A stretch of 64,000 nucleotides of DNA from Cladorhizidae sp. MBARI D1340-BT2 (taxonomy: Eukaryota; Porifera; Demospongiae; Poecilosclerida; Cladorhizidae). The position numbers and the translations under genes are program-made. Location: positions 24,561,816 to 24,625,815 of the forward strand of contig JAQNBH010000012.1 in the NCBI GenBank assembly GCA_028752905.1. The letters are read 5' to 3'. The notes under the pieces are model-generated. The model did not search any database. It saw nothing but the letters and a program-made list of their open reading frames with translations, and was not told where the DNA came from. The first letter of the stretch is position 1; each line of letters opens with the position of its first letter. Positions 49,601 to 61,900 of the stretch are shown one piece after another.

Positions 49601-52600
49601 TGCTGAAGAATTGTTTTTTTTTAAGCTCTCCTGCTGAAGAATAGTTTCTGGAAACTCTCCTGCTGAAGAATTGTTTCTGGAAGCTTTCCTGCAGAAGAAT
49701 TGTTTCTGGAAGCTGTTCTGCTGAAGAATTGTTCCTGGAAATTGTCCTGCTGAAGAATTGTTTCTGGAAGCTTTCCTGCTGAAGAATTGTTTCTGGAAGC
49801 TGTTCTACTGAAGAATTGTTCCTGGAAACTCTCCTGCTGACGAATTGTTTCTGGAAGTTCTCCTGCTGAAGAATTGTTTCTGGAAGCTCTCTTGCTGAAG
49901 AATTGTTTTTGGAAGCTCCCTTGCTGAAGAATTGTTTCTGGAAGCTTTCCTGCTGGAATTGTTTCTGGAAGCTGTTCTGCTGAAGAATTGCCTGCTGAAG
50001 AATTGTTTCTGGAAGCTCTCCTGCTGAAGAATTGTTTTTGGAAGCTCTCGTGCTGAAGAATTTTTTTTTGGAAGCTCTCCTGCTGAAGAATTGTTTCTGG
50101 AAGCTTTCCTGCTGAAGAATTGTTTCTGGAATCTGTTCTGCTGAAGAATTGTTTCTGGATGCTCTCCTGCTGAAGAATTGTTTCTGGAAGCTCTCTTGCT
50201 GAAGAATTGTTTTTGGAAGCTCTCTTGCTGAAGAATTGTTTTTGGAAGCTCTCCTGCTGAAGAATTGTTTCTGGAAGCTCTCCTGCTGCGAAGAATTGTT
50301 TCTGGAAGCTGTTCTGCTGAAGAATTGTTTTAGGAAGCTCTCTTGCTGAAGAATTGTTTTTGGAAGTTCTCCTGCTGAAGAATTGTTTCTGAAAGCTCTC
50401 CTGCTGAAGAATTGTTTCTGGAAGCTGTTCTACTGAAGAATTGTTCCTGGAAACTCTCCTGCTGAAGAATTGTTTCTGGAAGCTCTCCTGCTGAAGAATT
50501 GTTTTTGGAAGCTCTCTTGCTGAAGAATTGTTTTTGGAAGCTCTCCTTCTGAAGAATTGTTTCTGGAAGCTTTCCTGCTGAAGAATTGTTTCTGGAATCT
50601 GAATTAATTGTTTCTGGAAGCTCTCCTGCTGAAGAATTGTTTCTGGAAGCTTTCCAGCTGAAGAATTGTTTCTGGAAGCTGTTCTGCTGAAGAATTGTTT
50701 CTGGAAGCTCTCGTGCTGAAGAATTGTTTCTGGAAGCTCTCCTGTTGAAGAATTGTTTCTGGAAGCTCTCTTGCTGAAGAATTGTTTTTGGAAGCTCTCT
50801 TGCTGAAGAATTGTTTCTGGAAGCTATCCTGCTGTGAAGAATTGTTTCTGGAAGCTGTTCTGCTGAAGAATTGTTTTTGGAAGCTCTCTTGCTGAAGAAT
50901 TGTTTTTGGAAGCTCTCCTGCTGAAGAATTGTTTCTCGAAGCTCTCCTGCTGAAGAATTGTTTCTGGAAGCTGTTCTACTGAAGAATTGTTTCTGGAAGA
51001 TGTTCTACTGAAGAATTGTTCCTGGAAACTCTCCTGCTGAAGAATTGTTTCTGGAAGCTCTCCTGCTGAAGAATTGTTTTTGGAAGCTCTCTTGCTGAAG
51101 AATTGTTTTTGGAAGCTCTCCTGCTGAAGAATTGTTTCTGGAAGCTTTCCTGCTGAAGAATTGTTTCTGGAATCTGAATAATTCTTTCTGGAAGCTCTCC
51201 TGCTGAAGAATTGTTTCTGGAAGCTTTCCGGCTGAAGAATTGTTTCTGGAAGCCGTTCTGCTGAAGAATTGTTTCTGGAAGCTCTCTGGCCGAAGAATTG
51301 TTTCTGGAAGCTCTCCTGCTGAAGAATTGTTTCTGGAAGCTTTCCTGCTGAAGAATTGTTTCTGGAAGCTTTCCTGCTGAAGAATTGTTTCTGGAAGCTG
51401 TTTTGCTGAAGAATTGTTTCTTGAAGCTCTCCTGCTGAAGAATTGTTTCTGGAAGCTCTCCTGCTGAAGAATTGTTTCTGGAACAATCCAGCTGAAGAAT
51501 TGTTTCTGGAAGCTTTCCTGCTGAAGAATTGTTTCTGGAATCTGAATAATTCTTTCTGGAAGCTCTCCTGCTGAAGAATTGTTTCTGGAAGCTTTCCGGC
51601 TGAAGAATTGTTTCTGGAAGCTGTTCTGCTGAAGAATTGTTTCTGGAAGCTCTCCTGCTGAAGAATTGTTTCTGGAAGCTGTTCTACTGAAGAATTGTTC
51701 CTGGAAGCTCTCCTGCTGAAGAATTGTTTCTGGAAGCTCTCCTGCTGAAGAATTGTTTCTGGAAGCTCTCTTGCTAAAGAATTGTTTTTGGAAGCTCTCT
51801 TGCCGAAGAATTGTTTTTGGAAGCTCTCCTGCTGAAGAATTGTTTCTGGAACACTCCAGCTGAAGAATTGTTTCTGGAAGCTTTCCTGCTGAACAATTGT
51901 TTCTGGAGTCTGAAGAATTGTTTCTGGAAGTTCTCCTGCTGAAGAATTGTTTCTGGAAGCTTTCCTGCTGAAGAATTGTTTCTGGAAGCTTTCCTGCTGA
52001 AGAATTGTTTCTGGAAGCTCTCCTGCTGAAGAATTGTTTCTGGAAGCTGTTATGCTGAAGAATTGTTTCTGGAAGCTCTCCTGCTGAAGAATTGTCCTGC
52101 TGAAGAATTGTTTCTGGAAGCTGTTCTGCTGAAGAAAGATGCATAGGGAAAAACAGAATTCGCGGTGAATCCATCACTCTTGAGAAAGGAGGCTGTCCTG
52201 GAGGGATTTCTTTGCTGTAAATTGTGTTGTAGACATAGAGTGACACACATGTAGCTCTATGTAGCTTTTGTTCCCTTACCTCCAATTCTCATACCAAACT
52301 GCAACTTATTATATTTGCAGTTAGAAAATAGTATTCTTTGATAAAAAAGTGATAATAAATTATTATTTCTTATTTCTTTCACTAATAAAGTTGGTGGTTA
52401 ACCCTCTCACTGTCACAGCCGCCATATGGCGCCACGGCTTTGAAAAAATGAAAATATATATAAGCATTTGTCAATAGGCAATAATTTTTATATCAAAAGT
52501 TAGCTGAATTCAAACTCTATTTATACAACAATTTTTACGGCGGTTGGACGGATGAAAGTTGATGAAATTATATTTAAAACACGAACAATTTTCAGTCGGA

Positions 52601-55600
52601 CGATATCAACGATGGAGAAGAGACTGTCAATAGGTGAAATTATTTCCCAAGTGACTAGGGCAGCTTGGAACATCTCTAATGATGAATCAAGTGACGAAGA
52701 ATGTGAAGGCATCCATTCCTACCTCGGAGAAAGTCGTGTGCAATGCAAATACTGCAAGGTTCACCTTTGCATTATGGAGGATCGGAATTGTTTCCATGCC
52801 TTGGTTGACTTTTGCCACAGACACTGATTTCACCGCAAACTCCACCCAAAATTTCTTTCGATTACATTATGTCAAACAATTATATCAAATGTTTACTGAA
52901 TGTTGTATTGATAAAGTTCTTGTTGATAAATAAGGACATTTTTTTGGTCGATTTATGAGGACCTTATTATGGGTTGACATAACTTTTGTATAGTAATGTA
53001 TATTCCTAGGTTCTTAGAAGCAAAAGAAAGGATATGGATAGAGCTATCTTATGAGCTATATATTGAGTCCATAACATGAACTATGGAGAAGTTATGGCAC
53101 TCCTAATCATGACCATTGTTTGTAATATTCAGTTTGTGGTCAGTTTGTGGTCACACCTTTTGACCACAACTTCTAAAACAATCATGCTATCACATGACCA
53201 AATGGTAAATGAATATCTGATTTGATATTAATTTTTTAATGTGGCGGTGATAAATTTTAAATAATTCTCCACAATGCTGACAGTGAGAGGGTTAATCGGC
53301 AGAGTACTAATGACCACACCCACTATTCTAACTTGCCGTCATTTGCTCCTATCTTATATGTCCTAAGCACACATGATAGTATGTATATAGGAGGTTGAAG
53401 TAAAATGTGCACTGTCCACCACAGACGAAATATGGGCACAAAATATTGGTAAAAATACGCAACTAAAATGGTGATTTTTTAAAATATTTGAATAAAATTT
53501 AAAAAAGAAACAAACAAACAAACAAACAAGAGAAATTAAAAATAAATCAATAAACATGAGGGGGAGGGGAGGAATGTGCCAAACAAGGAAGCTCCAAACT
53601 GGACTAGATTTTTGCCCCTGTTGACCTGCATATCTCTGTGCGTCAACAACTAGCTTATATGTATATGTATATTATACATTACAATTGGATGCAGGGCACG
53701 TGTGGCAAGCAGCCAAACCTTCATATATAGCCCTAGCCCTGTGTCCCTTTCTTTATATTCATACTGATGAAGTGTACATGTGTGTTCATGCTATTGATTA
53801 TGCTTCCTATCTTTGGGGAAAGCTGCTTCCACGTACAGTCTTAAAACTGATTAAATGCCATGAACGCCACAGTCTTAAAACTGATTAAATGCCATGAACG
53901 CCATGCACAAACACGGACGTAGTCCGGGGGAATATTAAATCAATGAATTTGAACTACACCCCCATTTTCGATATGCACATGCCAAGCCTGATGCACTTTC
54001 TACACCTTCATGACAAATCCTCCTCCAAATTGAAGATTGAACCTTCATGACAAATCCTTCTCGCTAGTCATATGTAATGCATGTCATGACTCCAACATCC
54101 TTTCCTGGCCAGCTGCTAATCATGCAGCCTACACTAAATGCCAGTGCAGCTGCTCTCTTACCTCAGTCTTCGAATCTCCAAGCTGCAGTAGTTCTCTCAA
54201 TCCTATCTCACCAAGATGATCACTTTCTTGTTTACGTAGGTGGGTGAACTGTTCATAATCCCCCCGCCCCTCCCCCACCACCCCCTCCCTCAGGTGGAGG
54301 TACAACAGCTAGAGAGATGCAGTACACTGTAGATATGACCATGCATGACAATACAAAGGTTTCTGACAAAGGGCTTGCTTTGTTCACCAATTATACAGTA
54401 TTAAACTCAAACTCACTAGACTAACTAGTTCTGGAGATTACATGTGCCATCTCATTGAACTCTCAGTTGACATCGTACATCGTACAGTAGACAAAAGGGC
54501 CAACTTGACTTCATTCACTTGACATTCCGGCTAGTACTCTAGCTTTCATCAGGAATACTCCTGATGAAAGCTAGAGCATTAGACGAAACGTTGAGTAGGT
54601 TGATTATCGAGAAAGTCTTTGTACATGAATGTACCTTGTCTCACCCCCTAACCCCACCCTCCACTCGAGCTTTGAACCTAGCCACTGCCCTTATCCTAGT
54701 CCTAACAAGAACTATTGCCCTGGCCCTGACCCTAACACGAGCAAATGGCTTGGCCCTAAGCCCAACACAAGCTATTGCCTTGGCCCTAACCCTAACACGA
54801 GTTATTGCACTGGCCCTAACACGAGCTACAGGTATTGCCCTGCCCTAACACGAGCTACAGGTATTGACCTGGCCCTAACATGAGCTACAGGTATTGCCCT
54901 GGCCCTAACACGAGCTACAGGTATTGCCCTGGCCCTAACACGAGCTACACGTATTGCCCTGGCCCTAACACGAGCTACAGGTATTGCCCTGGCCCTAACA
55001 CAAGCTACAGGTATTGCCCTGGCCCTAACACAAGCTACAGGTATTGCCTGGCCCTAACACGAGCTGCAGGTATTGCCCTGGCCCTAACACAAGCTACAGG
55101 TATTGCCCTGGCCCTAACACGAGCTACACGTATGGCCCTGGCCCTCGAGCTACATACATGCATAATGCTGGCCCAAAGCTAGCTGAAGGTCAAATACATT
55201 TCAATGTCGATCACATGGTCATGCTAATGTATTGCCAGGATCATGCCAGTGAAAGTAATCCACAGGCAACTCAAAAATATCAATGTGTATACATATCCAG
55301 TGGCTGCATGAGGAGTCAGTAGTGACCACAGAGAGAGAACACAATGGTACGGTACATATATATATACCCTGCTCCCACCCCCAAAACATCCCTGCAACAG
55401 AATCCATCATCTTCTATGGCCTAAGGCAACCCACAAGCCACACCCACCTGCTTGCACCCGCCAATGCCCTGTCAGACGCTGGATGGAATATGCCCACTGG
55501 ACTCCCTCGTGGGGAGCGGCTAAAGTTCTCAGTCATCATCACCACCTCTCCTCCTCCCCCTCCTCCCTCCCTTAATCTTCTCCGATACTCCCTCACACAT

Positions 55601-58600
55601 GCGTCCAGATCCTCCAGCCTGGCCGACAACAAGACAAAAATGGGGGAAATGGGAGGAGACATTGATGCATGTATTAAAATGTACTGCATGTTTGTGCAAA
55701 CATTGTCATAGTTTTCCTTCTTATTTTCACTTGTTCCTGAATCGTCTGTGCATGTGGAATACTGTCACAACCCTTCCTAGGATATCTCCCACGAAAGGTT
55801 TGGCAGTAGTAGACAGCCTTCTATGATCTATACACCACACACATACCGGTACACACACATACCACACACACACACCACACACCACACACACACACACACA
55901 TGCACACACACCACACACACACACACCACAGTCTATTCTCATTTCTCCACCCTCCCTCCTCTCTGCCCATCTCCTCTCCTCGCAACATGACTCCACACCA
56001 GAGATTTCACTCGCTCAGAGGTTAGAAGTGAGGGGGGTGGACAAACGAGGGGCAGGGGGATTAAGGGAGGAGAGAGAGAGGGGATGGAGCAAGAAACGAG
56101 AGGTGGACGTTGGAAAGTGAGCCTCCACCAGTCCTGTCTCTCACAAGATGTTCCAGCACTCCACCACTTCAGTCATGGTTCTCTTGAGGTCCTCCAGACA
56201 ATCCTGGACATTGATCACGTTCTCTTCCTCCGAGTCTCCCCGCACATCATCGTGGCCGAACTTGGATTCCAGAAACCCTCCAGACACCATCATCTCCTTT
56301 AAGTGCTTGACTTTGATACGCATGGCATCTCTCTCACACTGCAATGGAGGCAGGGGAGAGGGAGAAGAAATGGGGAGGAAGGGGAGAGAGCAAGGGGAGG
56401 GAGGGAAGAGAGAAAAGACGAGGGGGGTTGGGAGGGAGAAGATTGTGTGTCAGTATCTATATGCCATGGAGTCGTACGCTACGCAGAGTACCGGCATGTA
56501 CTGTAGAACTGGAATCTCATTATTCAGATATTTATTGCAGCTCACCTTAGAGTTTGAGATGTGGTCATGGATTAATCCTGCCACCGGCTCCAACCTGTAC
56601 TTGTCCACCTTCTGCTGAATACGGTAGAAGACTCCCTCAACACTACATATACATATATGAACAACAACAAGAAACAGTTTAAAGTTAAATTTCATGCTAT
56701 GTTATTTTCTCTTTTGGGGGGGGGGGGGGGGGGGGGGGGGATCTGCGAGTTTAATACCTTAAAGAAGGATTCAAGGCATGTTGGAAATGTTTCCGAGGCA
56801 AAAGAACGAGCGTAACCAGTTTAGGCAGTTAAGAAGCTGCCAAAATGATGTAGGCACACACCATGTCATGAGCTTTTCTGACTTGTTGTTTTACGGCTAG
56901 GCCATTTTGTCTTCCCAATAGAGAGACTACTAAGAGCATGTCCTGACACACACTCTTACTATACATACATGTGCACACAGCATGGCATCAACCTATGTAT
57001 GCAGTCATGCACACAGCATGGCATCAATCTATCTACGCAGACATGCACATGGCATGGCATCGATCTATGTATCTATGCACACAGCATGGCATCAATCTAT
57101 CTATGCAGACATGTACACAGCATGGCATCAATCTATCTATGCAGACATGCACATATCATGGCATCAATCTATCTATGCAGACATGTGCACAGCATCTGCA
57201 GACATGCACAGACATACATTCTTCCAACATGCTTGATGTCCGAGGCGTAGTCCGTGGTGATACTTGTTGCTAGGAGTGGTAATGCACAGGACATAGGGAG
57301 GCAGCAGCAGCTCAAGAATGTCAATTGTGGAAGGTCTGAAACCAGAGATGGGTGAGGGAGAGAGAAGGGAAGAAGGGAGGTTGGTAAGGCAGACGGGAAG
57401 AGAGGGTTAGTAAGGGAGAGGGGGGAGAAAGGGTTGGCAAGGAAGGGAAGAAAAGTGGGTTGATGACCAGGAGGGGAAGAAGAGAAGGTGGGTGAGGTGG
57501 GAGAGAAGACGAGATGTTTAGTGAGGAGGAGGAAAAGACAGGGTTGGTGTGGGGGAGTGGAAGAGAAGGTCAGTGAAGTGGAGGAAGAAGAGAGGGTTGG
57601 TAGGCAGGAGGAGAAGGGGAAGGTTGGTGAGGAGGAGGGGAAGTGAGGAGGGATAGAAGAGAGGGTTGGTGAGGAGAGGAAGAAGAGAGGGTTGGTGAGG
57701 AGCAAGGGGAGAGAGGGTTGGTGAGGGGAAGAAAGGGTTGGGGGGAGAGATGAACAAGAGAAGGTTGGTGACAAGGATTCTAGCTGTGAAAACCTCTACA
57801 GCACTACCAAGAGAATATTACACACACACACACATACACACACACACCTAAATGTGGCTAGTTTATTTCTGAAGAGGAAGCACTGGGAATAATCTGGGTG
57901 GAGGAAGTGGGAGCAGGGACTCCCCCCACTGCCACCATGTGAACGTGTCACGTAGGAGTCCGAGTAGAACTTCAGCTCCAAGAACTTGGCAAAGGAGAAG
58001 AGGAGAGAGTTGGCAGTCATGGTCGTGTATGGGGTTGCCTGGGAGAAAATATAGAGGGAGGGAGAGAGAGAGATGACATGATTTACTCCAAGTTCTGGGA
58101 TTGATTCTGGCAGTATCCATGTATATAGTCAGTCACCCTCACTAGGGACATCCCGGAATAGTCCCAAGTTCCCTAGGATAGAGTAACCATGCCGTATAAT
58201 CAGTTATCCTCACTAGAGACATCCCGGGATATGTACATAGTTCCAAGTGCCCTATTTAGGATACAAGTATTCCAGTATCCATGCTATACAGTCATTTACC
58301 CTCACTAGGGACATCCTAGGATAGTCCCAAGTACCCCAGGATGTCCTAGGTAAGGTGTGGCAGCAGTGGTTGTCCACTCACGTGGTGGCATTGCGAGCAC
58401 TCCAGCCAGGTATAGATGCTCTCATCCTTGCCCGTCGGAGCTCCGGTGTTCTCGATCTCGATGTGGATGGCTCTGATGCCATGGATGATGTGTCTGATGT
58501 GCTTGGCCATGTCCACACTGCACGTCTGGCAGCGGTAGTACTCCCTGCAAGAGGGGGGAGGGGCACGTCAGACAGGCATAACCTCACCCCATACATACAT

Positions 58601-58741
58601 ATGCATATACTTTGAGGGGAGTGCAAGGGGTCTACATGTACATATGTGAAAATACCCGGTCTTCTGCAGCAGAGTTACCCTAAATATATCATGTCAGGGT
58701 TTCATTTGGGGGTATTACTATTGTTAGTTTGTTGGATTTGG

Positions 58742-58772
<31 letters not shown>

Positions 58773-58898
58773 TAGACAGGGAAAATGTGTCAATTGTCAC
58801 ATTGTTCGCAACTTTGTAGAATTTTTTTTTTTAAGAATGATTTTTTTTTAAGGATGTGTGTGTGTGCATGCTTGTGGGGAGACATACACCATAGTTCA

Positions 58899-58929
<31 letters not shown>

Positions 58930-61900
58930 CCTCCCCTCCAGATTAACCTGGTTAAACTCTGCACTAGGTACATACATAGCAGGGATGGCACTATGTATAG
59001 CACTGCATCTCTGCATTATTGAAATCCCAGCTGCACAGGAAAAAATGGGATATTTTCTTTCTCTGTCTTGAGACTACGTCAGCGATTCACAGCACCACCA
59101 CTTAAAATTAAAGTGTGCATGTACCGTATATTCTCTAATAGGAACCGCACATGGTTACTATTTACTTCTGTCCAATCTGCCTGCCATTACTATTGGAAGG
59201 GTGGTTACTATTGACTGCAGTTGTGAAGGAGTTCAAGTACCAGTTTGGAGGACCTACAATCGTTTGGGTGCTCGTGGCTCAATGGTTGAGTACCCCGCTC
59301 GCAAAACAGAAATCAAAGGTTCGAGTCTTGCTGGTGCCCAGAATTTTTTCCTGAACTTTTGCCTTGCTGTCTTCAGTTCTCAGCAATTATTTGGGCTTCT
59401 TTTATTAGCTATTTCCTTCTGTGGTTACAATTGGAAGGGCACAATTGGAAGGGAGGTAGACTGAGCTACGTGGTTACAATTGGAAGGGAGGTCACAACTG
59501 GAGGGCAGTTCCTACATAAATACGGTAGCTACTGGATTCAGTTCTTCAGTTTCTGTAAAAGCTGGTTGCTAAGCTGGCCATTTATGTAGCTCCATTGCAG
59601 ACATGTTCAAAGACTGCTGTGTCTAAATATAGCAGGGGTTTAAAAATAGGGTATGAGTCATCTGCCACACCTTACCAAGCCTTGATCTGACACCAACTAG
59701 CATCGTGAATGAGGTAAGAACACTTGGAGACCACACCCAGCTTCTGTGCCCTCAGGAGTAGCATCAGTCAACAAGAAAATAGGCACCTACTCTACATGTA
59801 CTACTGAGCAGCAGCTAACAGTGACCATGCCCAAGATTGTGGGCGTGATCTGTTGCCGTGAGTGCTAGAATCGATAAATGCCTCCCAACCTCTAGGAGTT
59901 CTGCAGGGCACACTCTGGACAGTGTATGTAGTCCATGGTCTTCACATGTACATGTGAATGTAGATGTGAATGTAGATGTACATGTGAATGTAGATGTAGA
60001 TGTGAATGTACATGTACACGTACTGTAGGTATAAAGGAATTTGGCAACCACTGCCCCTGCCACTTCCAGGTATCTTCTCACCGTTAGGCTAAATTTGGCT
60101 AGCACTATAGAGCTTGTGCTCCATGCGCTATGCACGAGGAGTGTGCCCTATCCCAGCTTCCACTTTGGCGAGAGCGGGTGCATGGGCTTAATAAATATGC
60201 AGCATCGAGACCAACAGTGAATACCAGGTACTTCAAATACATACATAGCTGCTGGCTGGACTACCAGCCTATACGGTATTTAGTTATGGCTTATACATAG
60301 TAAACGCTGGTTGCTATGAAAGGTGCACATACATGTACATACATGTAGCATCAGTCAGCCGGGGAGGTCCAGGTGTGGCATGCACAATGTTGGGACTCCC
60401 AAGATGTCCAAGGTTTAAAGTTCTTGCCATCTAATCCAATCCCCGGCCCTACTCAATGATACATGGTGGACAAGAACTTTTAACTTCGGACATCCAGAGA
60501 TGAGGCATCGCCAGGCACAGTAGGAAGTCAGCAAGAAAACATGCACTTGACACTGAGCTGCAGCCTGCCCGCGCAGAGATGTCACCAATTTCATATACGT
60601 ATGTAAGGATCACTGAGTCTATGTGCTGTGCCACTACAAGTATGGTAGGAATTGACTTGCTGCTGAGCAGAGTCTGATGTGTGTCGTACATGAAAATTTG
60701 TCGAATAGTGGAAGAAGCACTGACTTTTGAGCAGGAGGAGACAACCATAAGTCACGACCAAGGCTAGCAAATAGAGTAGGTACTATTATGTAGGTAAACT
60801 CTCAACAAGCCCTCAGTTGAGATAATGAATTATAAATGGCTTTCTCACTTGCGAATTTCAAGTGGATAGTCCTGTAGTAAGTAGTCAAGCATACAGCAAG
60901 TGCTTAATTAACCCTCTCACTGGTGCCTACAGCACATTGTGAAATATGCTTTGCTATCTCAGCAATAGGTCTCTAGCAACCATGCCATGTGTGATAGCTT
61001 TTGTATCGACCAACAATGTTGGTTGCTATGGAAATGGACCATAATACCGCAATGAGGTGGATCTCATTCGAAATTGCTCCTCCTCCTTTTGGTGTGTTTG
61101 GCTGGTAAAAATAACAAGCTAGCTAATGTCTCATGGACTTGGGCTGGGGCCACCTCAGCAATAGGACCAGCAAGGGTCACTGTCGAATTTTCAATCAATC
61201 GAACTTTTTTCTACTGACTTTCCGCAAACAGGAAAGCTAAAACAGCGTTGGCAGTTCTTACAAACTGTAGCTGCTGTAACATCACTGTCTATACCTTCTT
61301 CATCACTGGTAATGCGATCTAAAACTGTCAGCTCGAGTGCACGTTGCTTGAAGGTACAGTAGGTCAGGCACGACTACTCTCCCCAGCGACAGTGGAGCTT
61401 CAAGGTCAACACCAGTCTGGCCAAAGCAAGAGGAGATGACATTGCCCTTTCTTCCTTACACCTTCAGAGAGTCCGAACTCACCGTCCACATCAGGAGAAA
61501 GCATATCCTCCGTTCTCAGTTAGTCAACCTGACATCTTGACCTCCTTGTGACAGCAGCTTGAACTCTGAATGGTCAGTGCTGGCCTTCATATTCAGTATG
61601 CATGTGATAGAAGAATTTAGATATTTCTTTGACCTCTAGGATATCTTTGAACCCTACAATCGATTTATTACTGTGTTTTTTTTTATACATAACTTACACA
61701 GTGAGTTGGTTAATATGTACATACACATGTAGTGCTATGAATAAGTAGGTGCTTTAAATATAGACAAATGTACCAGCTTATGTACCCAACACTACGTTAA
61801 CCATACCTACATAATAAAATCATGTGTGTGTATATGTACACATGTGTGATGTATGCATGTGTTTACATGAGTGTATTGTGTGTGTGTGTGTGTGCTGTGT

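Noticed and set aside
49109..52136. Regular direct repeats resembling a CRISPR array at first sight
   Set aside because: Units are contiguous with no unique spacers, and the context is a eukaryotic intron.
50824..52285. Minus-strand frames of 220-426 codons with an 87-bp period
   Set aside because: Products of the 29-bp satellite. No signal, domain or splice context supports a gene.
59266..59340. Functional tRNA gene
   Set aside because: A and B boxes and an acceptor stem are present, but the T-stem is broken and the sequence is embedded in a MITE. Better explained as a SINE head or pseudogene.
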